Assembly (NCBI GenBank): GCA_018001695.1
Contig: JAGNHN010000024.1
Coordinates: 1-51,359 of the forward strand
DNA from: Lentimicrobiaceae bacterium
Lineage (GTDB): Bacteria > Bacteroidota > Bacteroidia > Bacteroidales > JAGNHN01
DNA: 51,359 bases
Direction of reading: 5' to 3'
The position numbers were made by a program, and so were the translations under genes. Positions 15,602 through 22,868 of this stretch are shown one piece after another. The notes under the pieces are model-generated. The model made no database searches. It had not been told where the DNA came from and saw only the letters and a program-made list of their open reading frames with translations. How positions within the stretch are numbered: position 1 is the first letter of the stretch; every line of letters starts with the position of its first letter.

Positions 15602-16811
15602 CCTTTACAGGGCGTATTCGTGTGATGAGATAAGTAGGCAGTACCATGATCATCATAGACAGCAGCAGGGTGACGCCATTGAGTATCAGCCATCCCATGA
15701 GATCAAAACGAATCGGCACCACTGGCACATAATAAGATTCCTGAGGCAGTCGGATCAGGCCATACTGCCACTGCAACCAGGCCAGGAACAGGCCCACCAG
15801 ATTTCCGATAAGCATTCCTTTCAGTGTTATTGAAAGCGCCTGATACAAAAAGATATGGCGGATACTCCAGTTTCTGGCACCCAAGGCCTTGAGTATTCCG
15901 ATTAATGTTGTGCGTTCAAGAATGAGTATCAGCAAGATGGAAATCATGGTGATGGAAGCTACCATGGCCATGAGGCTCAGGATGATGATCACATTCATAT
16001 CCTGCAGCTTTAGCCAGTCAAAAATCTGGGGATATACAGCCCTGATTGTTTGGGCGTTAAGATCATGACCCACTGCATAATAGATATCCTCTCCCACCCT
16101 GTCAAGATGCCTGAAATCACGGATAAAGACTTCAAAACCGCTGACCATGTCATCCGTCCATTGATTTAGGCGCTGCACATGCCGGATGTCACCCATCACA
16201 TAGATGCGGTCAAATTCTTCCAGGCCTGTCTCATAGATTCCTGATATCGTGAACTTACGCCCCCGCATATTGCCTCCGCCTTCATCCACGAAATACATCC
16301 TGATCTCCTGGCCTGTATCAAGATCCAGGCGTCTGGCAAGTACGGCCGATAAAGCGACCTCGTCTGAGCGAAGGCTGTCATCCCACCCGGGCATATACCC
16401 CCTTACCAGAGCGTTGCGAAAGAAAGACCAATCATAGTCCTTTCCAACACCTTTGAGAACGACACCTTCAATCTGTTCGCCCGTGCGAATGATCCCGGCC
16501 TTGGTAGCATATACCTGAATATGTGTGATCTCCGGCACCTCTGCAAAAACAGGGTAGAAAGCCTGTTTCATGCTCACCGGCTTAGCCTCATAACCCTGAC
16601 TCAGGTCATAGGAAGTGATTTGAATATGACCGGAGAAACCTGATACTTTGTCACGGATACTGGTCTGAAAGCCCGTTACGATAAACACCGCCATGATCAT
16701 TACGGCAACACTGAGCGCCACACCTCCCATGGCAATGCGCACCAGTGGCCTGGAATAGCCGGGCAGCGACTTTCCCGCCAATCTTGTTGCGATGAATCTT
16801 TCGTATTTCAC
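15585..16811 (-). CDS. LolC/E-like ABC transporter permease (FtsX family)
   Basis: About 408 residues with the MacB/FtsX layout: N-terminal KYERFIATRLAGKS, TM1 at about 23-47, a large periplasmic domain (50-265), then three membrane helices between ~270 and 400 (IIILSLMAMVASITMISILLI, the helix after SIRHIFLYQALSIT, and the final LLLSMMIMVLPTYL). The segment LERTTLIGILKALGARNWSIR is the FtsX-domain coupling helix. Bacteroidota lipoprotein-release permeases look like this. No ATPase gene is adjacent, so the LolD partner must be encoded elsewhere. The start is a GTG at 16811 or a TTG at 16814; GTG fits family N-termini better. Only ~25 bp separate it from the divergent namZ gene. Confidence 0.85.
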   Translation of the reverse strand: MKYERFIATRLAGKSLPGYSRPLVRIAMGGVALSVAVMIMAVFIVTGFQTSIRDKVSGFSGHIQITSYDLSQGYEAKPVSMKQAFYPVFAEVPEITHIQVYATKAGIIRTGEQIEGVVLKGVGKDYDWSFFRNALVRGYMPGWDDSLRSDEVALSAVLARRLDLDTGQEIRMYFVDEGGGNMRGRKFTISGIYETGLEEFDRIYVMGDIRHVQRLNQWTDDMVSGFEVFIRDFRHLDRVGEDIYYAVGHDLNAQTIRAVYPQIFDWLKLQDMNVIIILSLMAMVASITMISILLILILERTTLIGILKALGARNWSIRHIFLYQALSITLKGMLIGNLVGLFLAWLQWQYGLIRLPQESYYVPVVPIRFDLMGWLILNGVTLLLSMMIMVLPTYLITRIRPVKVITMR

Positions 16812-16830
16812 CAAAGCTTTTATTACTTTG

Positions 16831-16838
16831 CAAAGGTA
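16831..16838 (-). promoter_or_regulatory. -7 element for the permease gene, over the namZ start
   Basis: Minus-strand TACCTTTG matches TAnnTTTG and ends on the first base of the namZ ATG (16838). The leader to the permease start would be only about 13 bases. Confidence 0.45.
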
Positions 16839-18061
16839 TGAAAGTGCACGGGTTCCTTATCTCGTTCTCCCTTATGTTCCTGCTCATCCCTGCAGGGATA
16901 CCCCTCCATATGTGCCAGGCTGCAGGGAGCAGTATTGGCCATGATAGTGTTAAGATCATTCCGGCTGCTGAGCGCATGTCGCTCTACCTGCCCATGCTCA
17001 GGGGTAAAAATGTGGCTGTGACGGCCAACCACAGCTCGCGTATCGCCGGGACACACCTGGTGGACACCTTGCTCTCCCTGCGTATCCAGGTAAAGAAAGT
17101 ATTCAGTCCGGAGCATGGTTTCCGTGGCGACGCTGCAGATGGACAACTCATCGATCATCAGACAGATCCAAAAACAGGCCTTCCTATCATCTCGCTGTAT
17201 GGCAAAAAGAAAAAACCGGAAGCCGAAGATCTTAAAGATGTTGAGGTAATCCTCTTCGACATCCAGGATGTTGGAGTACGCTTCTATACCTATATTTCAA
17301 CCATGACCTATGTCATGGAAGCAGCGGCGGCAGCCGGCATACCCGTGATCGTGCTGGACCGGCCCAATCCCCATGGCCATTATATCGATGGGCCTTTGCT
17401 GGAACCTGGCTTAAAGTCCTTTGTTGGGCTACACCCGGTTCCGGTGGTTTATGGCATGACCATCGGAGAATATGCCCTCATGGTAAATGGAGAGGGATGG
17501 CTTGAACATGGAATACAGTGCGATCTGACGGTTATTCCGCTGGACGCGTATGATCATACCATGTTGTATCACCTTCCTGTGCCTCCTTCACCCAACCTCC
17601 CGAACATGCAGGCTGTCTATCTTTATCCCAGCCTGGCCTTCTTTGAAGGCAGCATCGTGAGCGTTGGCCGGGGTACAGACCTGCCGTTTCAGATATTCGG
17701 GCATCCTCTGATGGCCAGTGGAACATATCTTTTCACACCGCGCAGCATCCCGGGGGCCAGCCTCAACCCACCCCTTCTGGGTCAGGAATGTAAAGGATAC
17801 AATCTTAAAGACTTTGTTGCCGCTCAGGCCCGGAATGGTGGGAGGATTTATCTTCACTGGCTGCTGGACAGCTACAGGGAGTTGGGCAGTCAACCTTCTT
17901 TCTTCACCCCCTACTTCGATAAACTGGCAGGCTCGCCGTCCCTGCGTCAGGCAATCCTCGCCGGCCACACCGAAGCAGAGATCAGGCTAAGCTGGCAGGA
18001 TGGCTTGAAACAGTTCCGGATGATCCGAAAAAAATACTTACTCTATCCTGACTTTCAATGA
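16838..18061 (+). CDS. namZ: Exo-beta-N-acetylmuramidase NamZ-like protein (DUF1343)
   Basis: 407 residues with a signal peptide (hydrophobic stretch ~6-24). It belongs to DUF1343, whose characterised members (NamZ) release terminal N-acetylmuramic acid from peptidoglycan fragments during cell-wall recycling. Family motifs are GKNVAVTANHSSRI, VFSPEHGFRGDAADG, SLYGKKKKP, LFDIQDVGVRFYTYISTM, VLDRPNPHG and PVVYGMTIGEYA. The export signal suggests periplasmic or surface action on muropeptides. The TGA stop overlaps the ATG of the next gene (ATGA), so the membrane/TPR protein is translationally coupled, an association worth noting. The start chosen gives the intact signal peptide. Confidence 0.85.
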   Translation: MKVHGFLISFSLMFLLIPAGIPLHMCQAAGSSIGHDSVKIIPAAERMSLYLPMLRGKNVAVTANHSSRIAGTHLVDTLLSLRIQVKKVFSPEHGFRGDAADGQLIDHQTDPKTGLPIISLYGKKKKPEAEDLKDVEVILFDIQDVGVRFYTYISTMTYVMEAAAAAGIPVIVLDRPNPHGHYIDGPLLEPGLKSFVGLHPVPVVYGMTIGEYALMVNGEGWLEHGIQCDLTVIPLDAYDHTMLYHLPVPPSPNLPNMQAVYLYPSLAFFEGSIVSVGRGTDLPFQIFGHPLMASGTYLFTPRSIPGASLNPPLLGQECKGYNLKDFVAAQARNGGRIYLHWLLDSYRELGSQPSFFTPYFDKLAGSPSLRQAILAGHTEAEIRLSWQDGLKQFRMIRKKYLLYPDFQ

Positions 18062-20148
18062 TGAAGAAGCCCGAAAAAGTCTCCGTCAATAACAGGAAGT
18101 GGATGCCATCTATGGTGATCGCCGTGCTTGTGATCATTCTCTATGGTAACACCTTGCGTCTGGACTATGCCCTTGATGATTACCTGGTGATCACGGGCAA
18201 CTCATTTACGAAGCAAGGTATTGCAGGGATACCAGAGATCCTCAGCAACGACTCTTTCACCGGATTTTTTGGTCAACAGAAGAACCTTGTGGCGGGTGGC
18301 CGGTACCGACCCTTATCACAGGTCATGTTCGCAATTGAATATGAGTTATTTGGATTAAATCCTTTTCTAAGCCACGCCATCAACCTGATACTCTACATCC
18401 TGCTGGGCTGGATGACATTGCGCATGCTCAACCGCCTGAATCTTGGAACCGGGAAACCCTGGTACATCAGCCTGAGCTTCCTCGCGACACTGCTATTCCT
18501 GGCGCATCCCATCCATACCGAAGCCGTTGCCAATATCAAGGGCAGGGATGAGATTCTCAGCATGCTTGGATCAATGGCCGCCTGGTATTTCTCCATCCTT
18601 TATGCAGATGAACGCAAGCGGAAATGGTTGATATGGGCAGGGATATCCATGTTCCTTGGGCTCATGTCCAAAGAAAATGCAATAACCTTCCTTGCAGTGA
18701 TACCCCTTTCATTGTATTATTTCCGAACACTGAAAAAGCCAGGCATCTACATCCTTACCCTGATTCCTTTGCTGACTGCCTCTGTCGCTTATCTTCTGCT
18801 GAGGTACAATGCGTTGGGGTTCTTTCTGGGGGGAAGCGTTCAGACTGAGCTGCTTAACAATCCCTACATCCTGGCCAGCCCTGTGGAAAAAATCGCCACG
18901 AACATCCTTACATGGGGTCTTTATATCAAACTGTTGATACTTCCTCATCCCCTCACACATGATTATTACCCTTTCCATATTGCCTATCAGTCGTTTTCGG
19001 ATCCAGGCGTATTGGTCAGTCTGATAATTATCTTGTTACTGATTGGATTTTCCTTCATGTTATGGCGAAAAAAACACATACTGTCGTTTGCTATACTTTT
19101 CATTATCATTACGTTCAGCATCTCCAGCAATGTGGTCTTTAACATTGGGACATTCATGAATGAGCGTTTTCTTTTTGTGCCTTCACTGGGATTCAGTCTG
19201 GCACTCACATGGATACTACTGAAGCTCAATCACAAAGCACATAAGAAGACAACTCTGGTCGGGGTCACTACCGTTATCCTCCTTCTCTATTCGGTAAAAA
19301 CGATTTCCAGAAATCCGGCATGGCAGGACGATTATACACTGTTCACCACTGATGTTGCAGTGTCCTCGAACAGCATCAAATGCCTGGTATCAGCAGGTGG
19401 TAAAACCATGGAGCGCTGGGAATCACTTCCGGAAGAGGCCAGGGATATGCGGGATATCGATCAGGCCATTATCTGGATTGATAAAGGCGTCCGTTTGCAT
19501 CCCACATATTTTGCAGGCTGGGAGCAGCTAGGCAAAGCATATTATCTGAAAGAGGATTTTGAGAATGCCTGGCACTGTTATGAACAATGCATGCTCATCA
19601 AGCCTGGTTCTCAGCCTACCCTTGAAAATCAAATCCTGATTGCCCGGGCAGCCGATTTTCGGAAGAAGACAGCACTGTCTGCCCGTTTCTGGGCGCTGTT
19701 GTTTGAGCGGCATCCCCAGCATGTGAATATTGCCATGCAATACGCTGATATGAAGGCCGGTTCCGGCGATCCGCGAAATGCCATGAATGCTTTGAAAGCC
19801 AGCATGGAGTTCAACCCTGAAAATGCGAAACTGATCGGCAAAGCAGGAGAGATCTGGGGCCGGTATCTGAATCGGATGGACAGTTCTGAGGTATATCTGA
19901 GGCGTTCCATCGCCCTGGATCCCAAATACACACCCAGCCTGGAAAACCTGGGTGTCGTTTGTGGTTTAACCGGCCGCTCGCAGGAGTCGCTCGAATGGTT
20001 GCTGAAAGCCATGGAAACCGATCCTGATAATCCCAGGATTCTTACGAATATTGCCAATACGTACCGCATCCTCGGCAATCAGGAAGCAGCAGCGACCTAT
20101 CAGGCCCGTGCCAATGCAGCGAACCAGGCCGGAACACCTGAGCAATAG
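18058..20148 (+). CDS. TMTC-like membrane glycosyltransferase/TPR protein
   Basis: 696 residues. The N-terminal ~420 residues hold about ten membrane helices in the GT-C (protein O-mannosyltransferase-like) arrangement: the loop-1 acidic motif YALDDYLVITGN (after TM1), GGRYRPLSQVMFAIEYELFG, HPIHTEAVANIKGRDEILS and LMSKENAITF are all typical of TMTC/DUF1736-type proteins. From ~460 to 690 there are tetratricopeptide repeats (AGWEQLGKAYYLKEDFENAWHCYEQC, PSLENLGVVCGLTGRSQESLEWLLKA). Such proteins are thought to transfer sugars from lipid carriers to proteins or glycans. Coupling to namZ by ATGA overlap suggests a link to cell-wall glycan handling, but the substrate is unknown. It converges on the aminotransferase gene with 24 bp between. 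Confidence 0.8.
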   Translation: MMKKPEKVSVNNRKWMPSMVIAVLVIILYGNTLRLDYALDDYLVITGNSFTKQGIAGIPEILSNDSFTGFFGQQKNLVAGGRYRPLSQVMFAIEYELFGLNPFLSHAINLILYILLGWMTLRMLNRLNLGTGKPWYISLSFLATLLFLAHPIHTEAVANIKGRDEILSMLGSMAAWYFSILYADERKRKWLIWAGISMFLGLMSKENAITFLAVIPLSLYYFRTLKKPGIYILTLIPLLTASVAYLLLRYNALGFFLGGSVQTELLNNPYILASPVEKIATNILTWGLYIKLLILPHPLTHDYYPFHIAYQSFSDPGVLVSLIIILLLIGFSFMLWRKKHILSFAILFIIITFSISSNVVFNIGTFMNERFLFVPSLGFSLALTWILLKLNHKAHKKTTLVGVTTVILLLYSVKTISRNPAWQDDYTLFTTDVAVSSNSIKCLVSAGGKTMERWESLPEEARDMRDIDQAIIWIDKGVRLHPTYFAGWEQLGKAYYLKEDFENAWHCYEQCMLIKPGSQPTLENQILIARAADFRKKTALSARFWALLFERHPQHVNIAMQYADMKAGSGDPRNAMNALKASMEFNPENAKLIGKAGEIWGRYLNRMDSSEVYLRRSIALDPKYTPSLENLGVVCGLTGRSQESLEWLLKAMETDPDNPRILTNIANTYRILGNQEAAATYQARANAANQAGTPEQ

Positions 20149-20172
20149 GACACAAATAACCCTGGGCAGGGA

Positions 20173-21375
20173 TTACGCCAAAGTCCTTCCAGGATATACT
20201 TTCAGTGCCTCGGAAAGACAAACCATGGATTGCTCCAGGTCATTGACATTTAGCACATAACTTATGCGGACTTCATCTTTCCCTTTACCTGGTGTGGCAT
20301 AGAAGCCCGTTGCAGGAGCCAGCATAACCGTTGCACCCTGATAAGAGAAATCCTCGAGCAGCCATTGGCAGAAATGATCGGCATCGGTGATGGGCAAACG
20401 CGCCACAACGTAGAAGGCACCTTTCGGATTCGGGCAAAATGCACCGGGCATCTTGTTAATGGCCTTCACGACCACATTACGTCTGGCATGATATTCGGCC
20501 AGGACCTGGGCGAAGTAAGATGGTTCCACATCCACAGCTGCTTCAGCGGCTATCTGTCCGAACGAAGGAGGGCTGAGCCTGGCTTGCGCAAATTTCATGG
20601 CAGCGCCCATAACCTCCTTATTTTTGGAAATAATACAACCGATCCTGAAACCGCATGCACTGTAACGCTTTGATACAGAATCAAGCAGGACGACATGCTG
20701 ATCCAAGCCGGGAAGATTCATCACACTGTTATGGGAGGTACCGTCATAACAAAACTCCCTGTAGACTTCATCTGCAAAAAGGAAGAGGTCATGCTTTCTG
20801 ACGATGTCAGCCAAAATCTCCAGCTCATCTGCTGAATAAAGGTAACCGGTCGGGTTGTTTGGATTGCAGATCATTATGGCCTTGGTACGCGGCGTAATGG
20901 CCTTCTCAAACTCTTCTATGGGAGGAAGGGCAAAGCCCGTCTCAATGGCAGAGTAGATCGGTTTAACGACGACACCTGCGTTGATGGCAAATCCATTATA
21001 ATTGGCATAAAATGGCTCAGGGATAATGATCTCGTCTCCGGGATTGAGGCAGGTCTGCATAGCAAAAAGGATGGCCTCAGATGCCCCTGCCGCTACAATG
21101 ATCTCATCTGTAGTAACTGTAATTCCCTGACGATCATAATACTCCACAAGTTTTTTCCGGAATGACAGGTTACCGGCTGAGTGGCTGTAATCAATGACCT
21201 TCTGATCCATATTGCGGATGGCCTGAAGGGCGACCTCCGGTGTAGCAATATCGGGCTGGCCGATATTCAGGTGATACACTTTGGTACCCCGCTTCTTGGC
21301 CGCTTCGGCGAAGGGAACCAGTTTTCTGATTGGTGAGGGAGGCATCATGGTCCCTTTAACAGAAATGGTAGGCAT
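20173..21375 (-). CDS. Class I/II pyridoxal-phosphate aminotransferase
   Basis: 400 residues from the ATG at 21375. It is an aspartate-aminotransferase-like fold type I enzyme: NPNNPTG (171-177), ADEVYREF, the PLP lysine K236 in SVSKRYSACGFRIG, and the substrate-binding arginine near EVRISYVLN. It could use aspartate or aromatic/branched amino acids; specificity cannot be read from the sequence. A longer frame starting at 21432 would put the start inside the upstream intrinsic terminator and add residues unlike the family, so I reject it; family members begin near MPTISVKG. The gene lies downstream of the DUF1573 terminator and may rely on read-through or a -7-like element at 21438-21445. Confidence 0.88.
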   Translation of the reverse strand: MPTISVKGTMMPPSPIRKLVPFAEAAKKRGTKVYHLNIGQPDIATPEVALQAIRNMDQKVIDYSHSAGNLSFRKKLVEYYDRQGITVTTDEIIVAAGASEAILFAMQTCLNPGDEIIIPEPFYANYNGFAINAGVVVKPIYSAIETGFALPPIEEFEKAITPRTKAIMICNPNNPTGYLYSADELEILADIVRKHDLFLFADEVYREFCYDGTSHNSVMNLPGLDQHVVLLDSVSKRYSACGFRIGCIISKNKEVMGAAMKFAQARLSPPSFGQIAAEAAVDVEPSYFAQVLAEYHARRNVVVKAINKMPGAFCPNPKGAFYVVARLPITDADHFCQWLLEDFSYQGATVMLAPATGFYATPGKGKDEVRISYVLNVNDLEQSMVCLSEALKVYPGRTLA

Positions 21376-21397
21376 AACAAATTGGTATTGAGTGTAT

Positions 21398-21427
21398 AAA
21401 AAAAACCCGGTAGCCAGAGCTACCGGG
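21398..21427 (-). terminator. Intrinsic terminator after the DUF1573 gene
   Basis: A perfect 9-bp stem (21406-21414 with 21419-21427, CAGA loop) followed on the minus strand by eight T residues (21405-21398). It lies 34 bases past the DUF1573 stop and 22 bases ahead of the aminotransferase ATG. Confidence 0.85.
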
Positions 21428-21461
21428 AGCAAATTTGCAAAATTATATTCAATCAGAATAA

Positions 21462-21923
21462 TTATTTCGCTTTGGGTGTGACGCCGCCGACATCTGTTTT
21501 CTGAGGAGCTGCTTCAGCAGGTGGATCCACCACATTGCCAGCAATCCTGAGCACGACAGACGAATTCTTGGCATTGGATAACACGGTAACGTGTTTGTTG
21601 ATAGCGCCCAGACGGCGGGTATCATACCGAACCTTAATGGTGCCTGACTTGCCGGGGAGGATGGGTTCGCGGGTCCATTCTGGCACTGTGCATCCACAGG
21701 ATGACCTGACATTGGACAATACGAGCGGCTCTTTCCCGGTATTGGTGAACTGAAACTCACAATTTCCATCACCATCCTTGTAGACTGTACCATAATCATA
21801 AACGGTACTCTTAAAGGTGATTTCCGGTGCATTCGGATTTTCTGCCTGCTGAACAGGTGCCTGGGCATAGCCCATGAGCCCCAGCATCAATCCTGCTGCT
21901 AATACGAGCATTAACTTTTTCAT
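21462..21923 (-). CDS. DUF1573 domain exported protein
   Basis: 153 residues from the ATG at 21923. A signal peptide (KKLMLVLAAGLMLGLMGYAQA) is followed by one DUF1573 domain, an ASPM-SPD-2-Hydin-like beta sandwich common in Bacteroidota exported proteins. Diagnostic segments are FDYGTVYKDGDGNCEFQFTNTG-like (here YDYGTVYKDGDGNCEF), PLVLSNVRSSCGCTVPEW and GTIKVRYDTRRLGAINKHVTV. The tail (135-153) is Pro/Ala-rich. The longer frame beginning at 21965 is rejected because the -7 element at 21970-21977 would place the transcript start at about 21963. Function of the family is unknown. Confidence 0.85.
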   Translation of the reverse strand: MKKLMLVLAAGLMLGLMGYAQAPVQQAENPNAPEITFKSTVYDYGTVYKDGDGNCEFQFTNTGKEPLVLSNVRSSCGCTVPEWTREPILPGKSGTIKVRYDTRRLGAINKHVTVLSNAKNSSVVLRIAGNVVDPPAEAAPQKTDVGGVTPKAK

Positions 21924-21969
21924 CTTGTTGTTTTTTTTGATGAAACGAATCAAGTGACTTGACAACCGA

Positions 21970-21977
21970 CAAATATA
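21970..21977 (-). promoter_or_regulatory. -7 element for the DUF1573 gene
   Basis: Minus-strand TATATTTG matches TAnnTTTG. It gives a leader of about 40 bases to the ATG at 21923 and excludes the longer start. Confidence 0.5.
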
Positions 21978-22133
21978 GGTGAAAATGTCCTTTTTGCCGG
22001 CTCTTTAACATTTTTTTTAATTATACAAACAACATGCCAGGGTGTTTTGAAATTCCAATTAATATTCATTTTTAAACCGGTTCTTCATCCTATCTTAGCA
22101 TGGAATTTCGTATATCCATTAAACGCAAAAAAC

Positions 22134-22664
22134 ATGAAGAGGTTGTCGACAGGTATCATTTTTATCATCCTGGTGTCGGGATTTTTTTTGATTTCCAATA
22201 ATTGTGCACGTAAATCGAATCAGCAGCAACAGGCGTCACAGGTGGAGCCCTCAAGGCAAACCAGTGTCGGACCTAGCGTGATGGTGTACAAGACCCGGGC
22301 AGACTACCGGCAACTGGTGCCCGTCATCCTTTCTGAGGATCGCAAGACCATTATCTCCTTCCCTGCTCCAGGAGATGTTTATTATAAAGGTGAGTTGGCC
22401 CTGCCCCAACTACTGGAAAATGGTTTTCTGCTGGATCGCCGCGGCATTGATGAGCGCGTTGCCTTTATCGGCATGACATACGAAGAGTACAGCCAGCTAC
22501 AGGAATCCCCAACACCGGAAATGCTCGTTCAACTCATCGTGGATAAGGACCCCATTACTGAGATGTATCATTGCGGATCAGCTTACCAGTACCAGGACCT
22601 GGAAGCTGAGATGCTGCGCAGGTCAAGGGATAATGACTGGAGTGGATGCCGGAAGATCAAATAG
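22134..22664 (+). CDS. Hypothetical envelope protein, possible lipoprotein
   Basis: 176 residues from the ATG at 22134 (MKRLSTGIIFIILVSGFFL, a clear signal sequence). A cysteine follows the hydrophobic stretch in ISNNCARKS, which could be lipidated, though N at -1 is atypical of a lipobox. The mature part has a Gln/Ser-rich spacer and a compact domain with VILSEDRKTIISFPAPGDVY, LLENGFLLDRRGIDERVAFIGMTYEEYSQL and LIVDKDPITEMYHCGS. I recall similar uncharacterised proteins in other Bacteroidota but no function. The longer frame from 22047 adds an unlikely N-terminus. It stands alone; the 204 bp after it hold a small hairpin (22769-22789) without a T-run, and the next gene's promoter. Confidence 0.6.
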   Translation: MKRLSTGIIFIILVSGFFLISNNCARKSNQQQQASQVEPSRQTSVGPSVMVYKTRADYRQLVPVILSEDRKTIISFPAPGDVYYKGELALPQLLENGFLLDRRGIDERVAFIGMTYEEYSQLQESPTPEMLVQLIVDKDPITEMYHCGSAYQYQDLEAEMLRRSRDNDWSGCRKIK

Positions 22665-22806
22665 CTATCATTGGCTTCCTGCATACGGGTCATCTGCTAA
22701 AACTGTAACCAGCGTGGGTATTTCCCGGGCCCATCCGATCGCATCCTGCCATTAGCTGGAATCATTATAAATAGCAAACACAGCTATTTCCTTGACATGG
22801 CTCAAC

Positions 22807-22837
22807 TTGGCGCACCCCGCTAAAGTTCTTACTTTAG
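22807..22837 (+). promoter_or_regulatory. Candidate promoter for the acyl-CoA synthetase cluster
   Basis: TTG at 22807-22809, 20-bp spacer, then TACTTTAG at 22830-22837 (one mismatch to TAnnTTTG). The ATG follows at 22869. Confidence 0.45.
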
Positions 22838-22868
22838 TGCCCTGCCATTTTTGGAAAAATTTTTTAAC

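Noticed and set aside
21376..21432. Longer aminotransferase start at 21432
   Set aside because: Would place the start codon inside the DUF1573 terminator hairpin and adds a stretch unlike the family.
22665..22868. tRNA or small RNA gene between the envelope protein and the ACD gene
   Set aside because: I could find no cloverleaf; only a 7-bp hairpin without a T-run and a promoter-like element.
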